This document shows positions 11,974 to 21,737 of a stretch of DNA of 64,000 nucleotides, one piece after another. The notes under the pieces were generated by a model. It saw nothing but the letters and a program-made list of their open reading frames with translations, ran no database searches and was not told where the DNA came from. The stretch is from Xanthostigma xanthostigma (Eukaryota; Arthropoda; Insecta; Raphidioptera; Raphidiidae): NCBI GenBank assembly GCA_963575645.1, contig OY754470.1, positions 23,790,501-23,854,500 on the forward strand. Reading direction: 5' to 3'. Position 1 is the stretch's first letter. Every line of letters starts with the position of its first letter. The position numbers were made by a program, and so were the translations under genes.

Positions 11974-13467
11974 AAAAGATGGAGATCTAATGAATATATT
12001 AAAAACATTGATTTTAGAAACTTATTTTTAACTTCAGCCAATTTAGCACGTGCTTATGCTTTACCTAAAATACATAAAAAAGATGTTCCTTACAGAATGA
12101 TTGTGTCATCTATTGGCAGTCCTTTACACAACTTAGCTGCTTTTTTACATAAAATTTTATCTAATGGTTTACAAGAAACTAACCATTCTGTAATAAATTC
12201 ATATGAATTTATTAATAAAATCAAAAATTTAATTATTCCAAAAGATTATATCATGATATCACTTGATGTTACATCATTATTCACAAATATACCAAATGAA
12301 CTTATTATTAACAGTATTAAATCGCGTTGGAATATTATAAGCCCACATTGTAACATTCCGTGGAATGAATTAACCATAGCCATTAATTTAATTTTAAATT
12401 CCACATATTTTTTATTTGATAATAAATGCTATCAACAAATTGACGGTACTCCTATGGGTTCTCCATTATCTCCAATTTTTGCTGAATTTGTTATGAGAGA
12501 TTTAGAAAAGCAATGTTTTGGTAATCTTAATTTTTTACCTATTACATATCATAGATATGTTGACGATATTTTTTGCATTATTCCTAAAGATAAGATAAAC
12601 TATATGACTTCTATATTTAATAATTTTCACCCCAAAATTAAATTCACACATGAAATTGAAAATAATAATCAAATTAGTTTTCTAGATACACTAATTATTA
12701 ATAATAACGGTAATGTTGAATTTAACTGGTATAATAAACCAACTAGTTCTGGTAGAGTTTTAAATTTTTATTCTAATCACCCAATAAGTCAAAAAATAGC
12801 TATGGTTTATAATCTTATTGATAAATCAATTTTATTATCTAAACCAAAATTCCATTTAAACAATTTTAATTTAGTACGGCAAATCCTTCTCGCTAATTCT
12901 TATCCTCTTAAATTTATTAATAAATTTTTCAAAATTAGAATTAATAAATTAACAAGAAACCATAATCCACAAAACAATATTAATAATGTTGATTGTCCCT
13001 TTATTGTGATTCCTTTTTACAAAAATATTTCTCAGAAATTTAATTCATTTCTTAAAAATTTAAATATAAAAACAGTTTATAATGTTAATAACAAACTAGA
13101 CAAAATTATTAAAAAGGGAAAAGATAAACTAAACAAATTACAAAAACATAATGTTGTTTACAAAATTAGTTGTGAAGATTGTGATATGAATTATATTGGG
13201 CAAACAAAAAGAGCGCTTAAAACGCGAATCAGAGAACATCGTAGCAATCTAAAATTAAACCCTGATAAGCATAATGTCGTTACTAAGCATAAAATTGACT
13301 ATGACCACAAAATTAATTGGAATAATGTTAAAATTTTAGATAATGAAAGTAATTATTTTAAAAGAAGTATTTCGGAAATGTTATACATAAAATCTAACCA
13401 AAACTCTCTTAATGCTCAATTAGATACCGAAAATTTAAGTAAAATTTATGATATTATTTTGAAATAA
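11974..13467 (+). CDS. Penelope-type reverse transcriptase / GIY-YIG endonuclease, N-terminally truncated
   Basis: It would copy element RNA into DNA and nick the target. The frame is open from 11971 and the first ATG is at 12097 (456 residues from there). Before that ATG, ALPKIHK..VPYR is typical Penelope RT sequence, so the ATG is not the natural start. Numbered from 12097: IVSSIGSP at 2-9; motif A LDVTSLFTNIP at 56-66; motif B GTPMGSPLSP at 117-126; motif C YVDD at 154-157; then FLDTLI and the linker; GIY-YIG domain with a C-x2-C before YIG at 355-368 and the RIREHR helix just after. Complete family members are usually 700 residues or more, so the first fingers region is missing. No internal stop occurs in the remaining part. 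It could still be translated but is unlikely to be fully functional. Confidence 0.9.
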   Translation, partial: KRWRSNEYIKNIDFRNLFLTSANLARAYALPKIHKKDVPYRMIVSSIGSPLHNLAAFLHKILSNGLQETNHSVINSYEFINKIKNLIIPKDYIMISLDVTSLFTNIPNELIINSIKSRWNIISPHCNIPWNELTIAINLILNSTYFLFDNKCYQQIDGTPMGSPLSPIFAEFVMRDLEKQCFGNLNFLPITYHRYVDDIFCIIPKDKINYMTSIFNNFHPKIKFTHEIENNNQISFLDTLIINNNGNVEFNWYNKPTSSGRVLNFYSNHPISQKIAMVYNLIDKSILLSKPKFHLNNFNLVRQILLANSYPLKFINKFFKIRINKLTRNHNPQNNINNVDCPFIVIPFYKNISQKFNSFLKNLNIKTVYNVNNKLDKIIKKGKDKLNKLQKHNVVYKISCEDCDMNYIGQTKRALKTRIREHRSNLKLNPDKHNVVTKHKIDYDHKINWNNVKILDNESNYFKRSISEMLYIKSNQNSLNAQLDTENLSKIYDIILK

Positions 13468-13766
13468 ATTTTTGTTTTTAAATAACTTTTTCTTTATGGG
13501 TACTTTGATATCCATGACTACGTATTAAAAAATTGTTTGTTATTAATTTTTCATTAATTTGTTTGATTCTTTCAAACTTCCATCATTCGTGTAAATAAAT
13601 AATTAATAATTTAATACTAATTAATTTTTATATTTTTAGATTTTTCTGAAGAAGATCCAAATCCGGATCGAAACGTCATCTTTTGTTATATTGATTTGTA
13701 TTTTTATCATTTTTGTCAATATATCGTATGGTCTGAGAAAAATTGGTCGACAATTTTATTTACTTG
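12615..13766 (+). repeat. Right inverted arm of the Penelope-like element
   Basis: 1152 bp, sense copy of the left arm. It holds the end of the RT domain, the endonuclease, the 3' untranslated region and the hammerhead-like motif, ending ATTTTATTTACTTG. Equal arm length and matching breakpoints on both sides define the structure. Confidence 0.9.
13646..13677 (+). ncRNA. Hammerhead-ribozyme-like core, right arm
   Basis: CTGAAGA, then a GATCC/GGATC stem with a 6-base loop, then GAAAC and GUC. Three related copies at 10910, 14238 and 15075 keep the core while flanking bases vary. Hammerhead motifs are known from Penelope-like elements. The loopless ACGU stem III would require a dimer. Confidence 0.6.
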
Positions 13767-13781
13767 ATAAGTTCTATTTTT

Positions 13782-14162
13782 GTTGATTGATTTTGATTTT
13801 ATAAATTGTTAACTGAACTAATTCATAAATAAAGTTACATTTCTCGGAGTAGTTTTTATTTTATTTTCTAAAAACCTTATCTGTCCCCAACTAGGGGGTT
13901 TCCCCCTACATAAGTCTAATTTTAATTCAAGTTTTAGATTATAATTTTAAAATGAAATAAATTAATTGACATTTAACTTGCAATGGATAAGTGACACCTT
14001 ATAAATATAATTTTAATACTATATCAAAAATATAACATATAACATGGCGCTGCGGACAAACAACTATTGGGTAATATACTAAGTTCATAGCTCTGACAAG
14101 TATTCGCTGCTGTCTATGAATGTCACTTGATTGGTAAATATATTAAATTTTGGTGAATCTAA
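13782..14162. other. No gene recognised
   Basis: AT-rich DNA. A CCCCAACTAGGGGG stretch near 13885 resembles one at 9331 but the two do not form inverted ends. Confidence 0.4.
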
Positions 14163-14171
14163 GTAAAGTAT

Positions 14172-14403
14172 TCAATAAATAAAATTATCGACCAATTTTT
14201 CAGACAATATATTAACAAAATATATAATTAATACATTAACGTTTCGATCCGGATTTGGACCTTCTTCAGAACTGATCTAAAAAATAAAAAAAATAATTAA
14301 TATTTAATTTCTAATTCGCTTTTTATAAATTTCTTCAAAATTATTAATTGGTCGATAATTTTATTTATTGAAGAGTTCTAATCAGATGTTAATCAAAGAT
14401 TTG
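14172..14403 (-). mobile_element. Short non-autonomous relative of the Penelope-like element (P1)
   Basis: 232 bp. Both ends carry the family terminus (AATAAAATTATCGACCAAT at the left and its inverse at the right), and the right end continues into the tail GAGTTCTAATCAGATG. A hammerhead-like core lies between. Imperfect 9-bp direct repeats GTAAAGTAT / GTAATGTAT flank it. No coding sequence remains. Same plan as 15008-15271. Confidence 0.8.
14238..14269 (-). ncRNA. Hammerhead-ribozyme-like core (P1 short copy)
   Basis: On the minus strand: CTGAAGA, stem GGTCC/GGATC with one G-T pair, GAAAC and GUU. The bases around it allow a short stem I (TT/AA). Confidence 0.55.
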
Positions 14404-14434
14404 TAATGTATATTTGAAGAATAATGATATTGAA

Positions 14435-14620
14435 ATACAAGTATTAAGAGCACTGTGGTTGAAACAAAAATAAAAAATATTACTTCTTACCACAGCAGTT
14501 TTATTAACGGATGTACATTTCGGGAGCTACTGTTTGCTGAAGATGAGAGCATAGCTCCCGAAATGTACATCCGTTAATAAAACTGTTGTGGTAAGAAGTA
14601 CCTATTCTATATTTTTTATT
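14435..14620. mobile_element. Palindromic insertion, family P5
   Basis: A 13-bp direct duplication TAATGATATTGAA flanks it (14422-14434 and 14621-14633). Most of the insert is a near-perfect 45-bp-arm hairpin: TTCTTACCACAGCAG ... ATTTCGGGAGCTA and its complement. The loop reads CTGAAGATGAGAGCATAGC, so with the right arm it gives CUGAAGA, a GAG/CTC stem and GAAA-U-GUA, a hammerhead-like order. No other copy occurs in the window. Confidence 0.7.
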
Positions 14621-15007
14621 TAATGATATTGAAGTCTTTTCAGGATTAAGGCGACTTTGAGGAGATTTTACTGTAGTTGAACTTCGCAATCATTGTCACT
14701 TCTAATTTAAGCCCATTTTACATGTCTGGAAAAAAACGTCTTTCTGTGATTAACTTTACCGAGAACAATAGCAGCATTAATAGTGCCTGTGTCTGGTTAA
14801 ATGTGCTTAGCCTGGCCCGGCGTGGCTCTGTTATGCACAGTGATTGGTGAAATTGTTTAGTCAGACGTGAACGTCCAGATTTTAATTCAGTAAGTTATCA
14901 TTACACATCTGTATACAGGATATTTCGTAGTTACAGTTCCATACTTACGAGTCCTTTATTAAGTATACTTACTGTAGAGTTTAAAATAAAAAGGATTTAA
15001 TAAACTT

Positions 15008-15271
15008 TTCAATAAATAAAATTATCGACCAATTTTTCAGACAATATATTAACAAAAAATAAAATTAATACATTAACGTTTCAATCCGGATTTGGACCTT
15101 CTTCAGAATTAATCTAAAAATATAAAAATAATTAATATTTAAAATCTAATTCGCTTTTTATACAATCTTTCAAAATTATTTTTTTTTTTTTTTGTTAATA
15201 TATTGTCTGAAAAATTGGTCGATAATTTTATTTATTGAAGAGTTCTAATCAGACGTTAATCAAAGATTTGA
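15008..15271 (-). mobile_element. Short non-autonomous relative of the Penelope-like element (P1)
   Basis: 264 bp bounded by an exact 13-bp direct duplication ATTTAATAAACTT (14995-15007 and 15272-15284). Left and right ends are inverted copies of the family terminus, reaching TGTTAATATATTGTCTG, and the right end adds the tail CAGACGTTAATCAAAGATTT. The hammerhead-like core is in the left half. There is no ORF, so movement must rely on enzymes supplied in trans. Confidence 0.85.
15075..15106 (-). ncRNA. Hammerhead-ribozyme-like core (P1 short copy)
   Basis: Minus strand: CTGAAGA, stem GGTCC/GGATT (one pair weakened), GAAAC and GUU. TTAATT before and AATGTATTAA after can form stem I with an internal loop. 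Confidence 0.55.
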
Positions 15272-15334
15272 ATTTAATAAACTTCCTCCGTGGATCAAAA
15301 AAAAAAACACGAATTAACAAAATAATTAATATCA

Positions 15335-15884
15335 ATATTTTTTATTTTTCGGTCCCATTGGCTAATGTTTTAGCATTGGACCTAAAAAAATTGTCCCAAA
15401 ATTTCAGCTTCCTAGATCAAATCTGTGAACGGCGCACACCGAATTTGTTTCCCATTTTAACGTGGGACAAAACGGCATTTTGACCCAAACATAGACAACT
15501 GGTAGAAATGATTTTTTTTATAGCAACATTTTGTAGAGAAGATATGCTCGTTTGAATATTAATGAAAAAAGAAAAGCAATTTTGATGAGAATGTTTAAAC
15601 GAACATATCTTTGAAAATAATGAATTCACTGATTTAGTACTAAGGATCTTTTTGTGGGAAAGTTAATTCTCTACAAAATGTTGCTATCAAAAATTTAAAA
15701 TAATTTCTACCAGCAATACATATTTGGGTAAAAACGTTGTTTTTCCCATGTTAATTAAATGGGAAACAAACTCGGTTTGCGCCGTTGAGAAGTTTGATTT
15801 AGTAAGATGAAATTTTGAGACAATTTTTTTAGGTCCAATTGTAAAACATTAGGCAATGGGACCGAAAACAAAAAAATAAAAAAT
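15335..15884. repeat. Large imperfect inverted repeat (~200-bp arms)
   Basis: The left arm (TTTTTCGGTCCCATTGGC ... AGCAACATTTTGTAGAGAA, about 15336-15545) returns inverted at about 15667-15883 (TTCTCTACAAAATGTTGC ... GCAATGGGACCGAAAA). The arms are diverged by substitutions and small indels. Small frames in each arm are not credible genes. It could be an old foldback transposon; no target duplication was found. Confidence 0.75.
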
Positions 15885-16425
15885 TACACTAATCAATATA
15901 TTTGTAACAAAATTAATAGAAAAGAACTTGGTAAGTATACAAGAAACAAAACATAAATCAAATTATATAGAAAACAAAAAGAACTGAAATAAATAAAAAA
16001 CTAAATTAGACTCAGATATAATCTATATTTATAAAACTATACTTGTTCTTATGATCCTATAAATTTTATATTCTTTTGGTTAACAATACATAATTTACTT
16101 GACACAACAATGTTTTGTTAATGTACACAAATTAATATTTTATAACAACAACCTGGTCGCTTTGAAGTACAAACAGAGCAAACGAGTTGTTTGAATTCAA
16201 TACAAAATATGTCAAAACAATTTCATTTGGCCATCGCAGAATTAATTCCTCACATCGCCATGTACAATATAAATTTAATTTCCGGGACTGACTGTAATTT
16301 AGGTACATCTAAAGACTATAATTTGTTTTTAATTGTCACTTCTATTTCAATTCAACATTTATTACATGAACTTGTCCACACTCAACAGGAAAAAACGTAA
16401 CAAATCATAACTACAGATCAGATGC
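15885..16425. other. No gene recognised
   Basis: AT-rich DNA with no supported feature. Confidence 0.45.
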
Positions 16426-16428
16426 TAA

Positions 16429-17121
16429 AGCGGCCTACACACCTTGATGTTAGCTGCGATGCAAGCATCGACTCTTATGTTACATGAAACTTGCATCAGT
16501 TGCATAAACGCCTACTTAAATCGAAACCTATTGCGATGGCTGAATCGACTCGATGTTCATGCAACACAAGAACAGTAGGGTTAAGTTATTTTCTAGAATA
16601 AAATGAGGTACATTTTGCCAACACCAGTTTTATTAGCAGTTGTTGGGGCACTCTTTATACTCCATAAAAGAAAAAGGAAATCAAAAAGGAAATGGTCAAA
16701 AAGATGATTTATAGAAAGAAAACGTTATTCAAATGTTTTATTGGAAGAGCTAAAAGTATATTTGTATTCCAAAGTCACGTATGTAGATGATAAATGTTAA
16801 TGAACTCTTCCCAAAATACACGATTACTTTCCGTCATGGAATTTACACACACAAACAACAAAGTTACCTCTAAAATGGCGCGGGAAAATAAATTAATATC
16901 GTCTTGGCATCGACGCAATTCTATACACGCTGAAACTTGCATCAGCATCACCGACTCGGCGTCGTGGATCGCCGACCAAAATGGGATTCCAGACTCTGCA
17001 TCGCTGCAAGCCGCAACTGATGCCAAATACGTGATTCAGTACTACACACACTGCTACTAGCATCATGAAACATAAGAGTCGATGCCTGCATCGCAGCTAA
17101 CATCAAGGTGTGTAGGCCGCT
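16429..17121 (+). mobile_element. Harbinger-like element, internally deleted
   Basis: About 55-bp terminal inverted repeats begin AGCGGCCTACACACC and end with the complement GGTGTGTAGGCCGCT. TAA duplications lie at 16426-16428 and 17122-17124, as expected for PIF/Harbinger. The interior holds a broken transposase start at 16603-16770. Further inside, CGACTCTTATGTT and its complement extend the TIR. The termini share the AG..GGCC..(A/T)ACACC pattern with the element at 674-1378. Confidence 0.82.
16603..16770 (+). pseudogene. Harbinger transposase N-terminal remnant
   Basis: Translation from the ATG gives MRYILPTPVLLA ... then a basic stretch KRKSKRKWSKR, a TGA where a W is expected, and FIERKRYSNVLLEELKV. 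The order basic-W-x-(R/K)-x-WL-x-R...LL-x-EL is that seen at the start of Harbinger transposases (DDE_Tnp_4 type). The in-frame stop and loss of everything downstream, including catalytic residues, make it non-functional. Family call rests on this short match plus the TAA duplications. Confidence 0.55.
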
Positions 17122-17333
17122 TAAGATCTGCCAAAAGTAGAAATTATTGACGATGTTCTAGATAAAAAAAAACGTTCTCAACGACTTAGACTATATGCAC
17201 TTGGATTAAGGAAAGTAAAGTTAGTTTGATACTGTCACAATATTAATAGCAAACTGTAGCTAGATCTAACTGTGTATTTAGTCTTGCGAATTATACCGTA
17301 GGAGTATTTGAGATATTCAACATTATTTAAAAT

Positions 17334-17545
17334 TGTGAAAAATAACTCTAATAATTTAGAGTGATGATGACATTGTTTAAATGTTGGAAGATTAAACAAC
17401 AATACTGAGAAAACAGACAGCATTGATTCTCCGAAGATGTCATAAAGTTTGCCGAAACGTCAGACAATAAAATGCAATAAAAAAACCTTCAATATTTGCT
17501 TAGTTCATCGATCCTATGCCACCAGTATTCAACCTTTAATCTTCC
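17334..17545 (+). mobile_element. Palindromic ribozyme-bearing element, family P2
   Basis: 212 bp flanked by an exact 12-bp direct duplication ATTATTTAAAAT (17322-17333 and 17546-17557). The left part is the inverted tail (GAAAAATAACTCTAATAATT ... GGAAGATTAAA) and the right part runs through the hammerhead-like motif to ATGCCACCAGTATTC ... TTTAATCTTCC. It matches the longer copy at 45118-45570. No open frame. Confidence 0.82.
17431..17461 (+). ncRNA. Hammerhead-ribozyme-like core (P2)
   Basis: Reads CCGAAGA instead of CUGANGA (second base U to C), then a weak stem, GAAAC and GUC. Outside, TCT/AGA, TTG/CAA and GCA/TGC pair as a stem I with internal loops. All three P2 copies share the CC variant, so it may be ancestral or the family may be inactive. 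Confidence 0.5.
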
Positions 17546-17557
17546 ATTATTTAAAAT

Positions 17558-17895
17558 ATCTTTAATATAGTGTAGACAGGTACGGATTGTTCGGTTTCAT
17601 AAAAAAATACGTCTGTAGGGTTTAATTAAAGGCACATAATTATATAGACGTTACAGGCACATGTGACCTAATTTAAAATTAGCAATTTAAACATTAAAAC
17701 GCCAATTAGTTGTATTTATGGATCGTGTAATTTGATTAATGAAATATACTCTAAAATATTCTATAAATTAGTTAAAAGAATAAACTTGAATTTTTAACAG
17801 ATGACTAATAAAAGTTTTATTGCTCAACGGCTTAGCAAACAGAAATTTACGGAAAAAATTCACTTATAAAAAAAATTGAGCATATAGTAGTAATA
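17558..17895. other. No gene recognised
   Basis: AT-rich DNA with no supported feature. Confidence 0.4.
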
Positions 17896-17910
17896 AAACT
17901 CAGCAATAAT

Positions 17911-18342
17911 ACCGAGCGGTGTAGTGTAGTGGTGAGAGCACTAGACTCGCATTCGGGAGATACCGGGATCGAATCCCAGCGGGGGTAGATGTGGCTGGGA
18001 CTTTTTCCTGCTGCCTCTCGCCGAGAAACGGTAATTCCTGTACCGGTCATCTTGTCGAGGTTTTCCATGGTTTCCCTCAATAATTCTAGATAAATATCGA
18101 GATGGCTGCTTATTCAAGGTCATGGCCGATTATCTGTCAAACTCCTATGCTCAAATTTGCCTACCTTATCCTAATGTCCTAAAATTCCTTCATTCGCCTA
18201 TTGCTATTAATTAGTTGAAATTGAAAAAATGTAGAAAATAACGGGAAGTGTGATAGATGGAAAATAGTAGGTAATGGTGCGAATGGCGTCTGTTATGAAA
18301 TAAAGTCGAGAAACTGATGTTAAACGCATTATTATTATTATT
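17911..18342 (+). mobile_element. tRNA-derived SINE, sense copy
   Basis: The head contains a box A-like TAGTGGTGAGAGC (about 17927-17939) and box B GGATCGAATCC (17966-17976). The intervening loop CTCGCAT would give anticodon CGC, suggesting a tRNA-Ala-like origin. A body of about 340 bp follows and ends in (ATT)n. A 15-bp target duplication with one mismatch (AAACTCAGCAATAAT / AAATTCAGCAATAAT, 17896-17910 and 18343-18357) proves retroposition. The short ORFs on the opposite strand are incidental. Confidence 0.88.
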
Positions 18343-18357
18343 AAATTCAGCAATAAT

Positions 18358-19085
18358 ATTATATTATTGTGCAATACAATATAACTTTAAAAATTCATAT
18401 TAAAATTACTCAATATAATAAAACAGCAGTAGTAGTGCTAAGCCCTGCTGACAAAAGATATGCTTCCACATGTATTTTGATATTTAAATGTATCATAATG
18501 TAACCGCAGTAGGTTTTGTTAAAATTTTAAGGACTCATCTTAAAATTTACAAAATAGCTTTTGAAACAATCTGTGCTTTTGGGCTTAAAATTATTTTCAC
18601 TTAAATACAGTCCTTTGAATGGTTCAATTGCATCCATAATCAGAAATTTTAAAAAATGCTACTAAAATTATTCAAATGAAATAAAAAAAATGATTCCATC
18701 CCTAAGTCCCGCCATTCGACAATGCCAATAGTGTATAGGCAAGTATACTAACAATTTGTAGGTGCCTACTAATTAGATATTGTGTCAAGTATAATATAAC
18801 AGAAGCGTTATATAATATCCTTTTGTTCACAGAAGATTAAATTTTGTCAGACGAATTTTAGTAATAGTATCGTGTTTGAACAGTGTTGTGTAGTGTTTTA
18901 AAAATGTTTTGTGCATATTTTTTGACATTAAAATTTTTTTTTACATTCTCTAATAGCATCAAAAACAGATGCAGGTGTGAGTACTGTTCGAAAAAATATT
19001 CAGAAAGTTAATTGCAATTTCAAATATTTGTTGCTGACATAAAAATAGGTAGCTTATTGAACGTCGGGAATCATCGAATGGTAAA
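18358..19085. other. No gene recognised
   Basis: AT-rich DNA with no supported feature. Confidence 0.4.
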
Positions 19086-19127
19086 TAATAATCATTTTGT
19101 TATTTCTTTTCTAGTTGTGTTGGTAGT

Positions 19128-19571
19128 AATAATAATAATAATAATAATGCGTTTAACGTCCGTTTCTCGACTTTATGTCATAACAGACGCCATTCGCACC
19201 ATTACTATTTTTTTTCTACCGCACTTCCCGTTATTTTCTACAATTTTTAAACTTCAACTCAATTAATAGCAACGGGCGAATGAAGGAATTTTTAGGAAAT
19301 TAAGGATAAGGTAGGCAAATTTTGAGCATAGGAGTTTGACAGGTAATCGGCCATGGCCTTGAATAAGAAACCATCTCGATATTTATCTGGAATTATTGAG
19401 GGAAACCATGGAAAACCTCAACAAGATGGCCGGTACAGGAATTACCGTTTCTCGGCGAGAGGCAGTAGGAAAAAATCCTAGTCACATCTGCCCCCGCCGG
19501 GATTGAGGATTCGAACCCGGTACCTCCCGAATGCGAGTCTAGTGCTCTCACCGCTACGCCACCCCGCTCAA
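19128..19571 (-). mobile_element. tRNA-derived SINE, antisense copy
   Basis: Same family as 17911-18342, reversed. The (AAT)n tail is at 19128-19149, and the tRNA-like head with box B GGTTCGAATCC (on the minus strand) is near 19510-19571. It is flanked by an unusually long direct repeat of about 42 bp (19086-19127 and about 19592-19633, core TTGTTATTTCTTTTCTAGTT), with about 20 extra bases between the SINE head and the right repeat. Confidence 0.85.
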
Positions 19572-19672
19572 TAAAATTTAATGAACCCGGGATAATAATT
19601 TTGTTATTTCTTTTCTAGTTGTTTTGGTAGTACCAAACTATTTTTATTTTGAATCTTTGCTTTGGTAACAGT

Positions 19673-19850
19673 TTACTGAATAAACGCTTCCGATTTTGGC
19701 GAATTTTAAAACGCAAAAATCACCCCGTTATCGTTGTTTTGAGGAACTCTTTTGAAACGCACTCCCCTTAAAAAAACGCCATCACATCGACACCACCCCG
19801 TTATAAGAAAGTCCCCCGAAACGCCAAAATCGGAACCGTTAATTCAGTGA
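19673..19850. mobile_element. Short TIR element (MITE)
   Basis: ACTGAATAAACGCTTCCG at the left matches the inverse of the right end, CGGAACCGTTAATTCAGT. The TIRs continue to TTTTGGCG. The interior contains runs of GAACTC / AACGC reminiscent of pogo/Tigger-type MITEs. The target duplication is unclear. Confidence 0.6.
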
Positions 19851-20164
19851 AATTTAACCTTTGCTTTTAACAGTCATAAATTTGTTTTTACAGAGTTGGT
19901 ACTATATTATTTTTAACCTATTCTGTACGATCAATGTTAAAATTAACAGCGTTGTTAAATTTCTATCTCACTTTAACGTATATGTGATGTTAAATAATAG
20001 CACTAAAAATTCTACATTGTCCATACATAATAGCACCATAAAATTTATCTTTAAAATGTCTTTTATGTTACTGCAAACACAAAAACAAAAAAAATTATCA
20101 GATTATAGCATTATATAGGTAAATTGATAAATTAATTATTTTTCGAGAAGGAACGATTTTAATA

Positions 20165-20924
20165 CAATGTAAACTCCATTTAACTTCACTCGATATAACG
20201 ACAAACTCCTTAAAACGTCGAAATTACTTAACTCTAGTTGGTTTACCTTGTTGCTCATACACATACAAATAATGACACACCCACTCTAAATAACGACAAC
20301 AATACGTCATCATCTGTAAGCAATAAACAGTACTTGTTTGTTGGCGGCATCATGCGTACCCAAGATCCTGAAAAATACTTTCTTTTGTCAGACAAAGATA
20401 TCAGACTATATGCAATAAGCGTTGAAATTTGTGAGAGTATGAATGTTTGTTGGTCAGTTGTAAATTTTATACATTACTAGCGGTCACGCCCGGTTCCACC
20501 CAGATGCAAAAGAACGAATTGGGGGAGGGACATGAGTACGCACATTCATCTTAGTTTACCGAGTTTACCAAATTTTATAAAGTTTTCGTCGGACGGACAA
20601 ATTTTGAGTTACAATTATCAACATTTTTCATTGATGCTCCGCTCCTATTGGTCGTAGCGTGATATTATATAGCCTATAGCCTTCCTCGATAAATGGGCTA
20701 TCCAACAAAAAAAAATTTCAATTCGAACCAGTAGTTCCTGAGATTAGGGCGTTCAACCAACCAAACAAATAAACTCTTCAGCTTTATATATTAGTATAGA
20801 TGAGTAAATACATATTATAGTAAAAAAATATTAATGAATTGTTTCTTCTCTCCGTTTAACGACAACTCTAATAATACCACAAATTGCACAGTCCCTTGAG
20901 TGTTATTATATAGAGTTTACACTG
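20165..20924. mobile_element. Pogo/Tigger-like MITE interrupted by an RTE-like repeat
   Basis: The ends read CAATGTAAACTCCAT (left) and, inverted, CAGTGTAAACTCTAT (right). Each is flanked by TA, as expected for pogo-type Tc1/mariner elements. The interior has CGATATAACGACAAACTCC and TTAACGACAACTC, typical of this group. The 20479-20805 repeat lies inside. No transposase is present. Confidence 0.75.
20479..20805 (+). repeat. RTE-like/SINE repeat A
   Basis: Starts CTAGCGGTCACGCCCGGTT and ends with GCTTTATATATTAGTATAG. A reverse copy lies at 42352-42785 with matching internal phrases such as CTATAGCCTTCCTCGA and GACGGACAAATTTTGAG. Such repeats beginning CTAGCGG..CCCGG are widespread in arthropods and are thought to depend on RTE-type LINEs. 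Confidence 0.7.
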
Positions 20925-20926
20925 TA

Positions 20927-21737
20927 TTTACTATGCTTTTCTTGACATATGTGTGATCACAATCTAAGGCCAATGTCAAATCAGATTTTCTGACAATGCA
21001 TTCTGCAACCCAGCATAAGAGACTGTGGCTGCAGACAACAATGTTGTCACTTCTAATACCACAACAATTTAATTATAGGATGTGCCTTTCGCGAGCAATG
21101 CTTCCATAAAATAACTAAAGTAGTTTTTTTGCGGATGATTGAAGCCACTGCTCTCAAAATGTAATTCCAATAACAAAGTTGTAGTGGTAAAGACGTGACT
21201 AAACTGCTGTTTCATAGAACAATTATTCGCATAGAAAAATTGGAAACTTGTTTTTTTTTTTAAATATTTCTCGACGTTTTAGAAAATGCGATTTAACATG
21301 AAAGTCAAGTTATTAAGCCTTCCTTTAGCAGAACTGTCACAGCGTGTGTACTTTCAACAAATGTTTATAACAAAATATAAAGTTCAAAGTAAATTATACA
21401 GACAAAGCGGAATGTACGCTGGATAATTGCATCAAAGTGAGGAAATTATATCTTTGTACAGTTCAAAGCCACAGAATCTTGTGAACGATGTAGACACGCA
21501 TGCGTTTATATTAATTAAAATATTCCTTTTATGTTCTGTTCTGTTGAATATGACACAAAATGCATTAATACGTACAAGCAGATAATATGCATTACACATA
21601 AATAGTTCTCGACATAGGCGTCGGTCGGTACCAACGAGAGATTTTTCTTTTGAAGAAACACTTCTTTAGGCGCTTTGAGTGAATTTCGCAAAGGTATACA
21701 ACACTCGATGATTTGACGTTTTTTTGCGCGACCTATA
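20927..21737. other. No gene recognised
   Basis: No supported feature. The minus-strand frame at 21515-21763 (82 codons) crosses into the next element and has no recognisable motif. Confidence 0.4.

Larger units (their letters stand above)
10788..13767 (+). mobile_element. Penelope-like retroelement with inverted arms
   Basis: The 2980-bp insertion is bounded by an exact 14-bp direct duplication TAAGTTCTATTTTT (10774-10787 and 13768-13781). It starts with an inverted copy of its own tail (CAAATCTTTAATTAACG). Then come a left arm (10821-11972), a 642-bp single-copy centre and a right arm (12615-13766). The right arm is the reverse complement of the left and looks identical wherever compared. 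The centre plus right arm encodes RT and GIY-YIG endonuclease; the left arm holds an inverted copy of the endonuclease end. Inverted partial copies and hammerhead motifs are known hallmarks of Penelope-like elements. The near-identical arms argue for a recent insertion. The RT N-terminus is missing. Confidence 0.9.

Noticed and set aside
9324..13912. CAGGGTTCCCAACTTAGGGG at 9324 and CCCCAACTAGGGGG near 13885 as ends of one hAT element
   Set aside because: The two sequences are in the same, not inverted, orientation and no 8-bp duplication matches.
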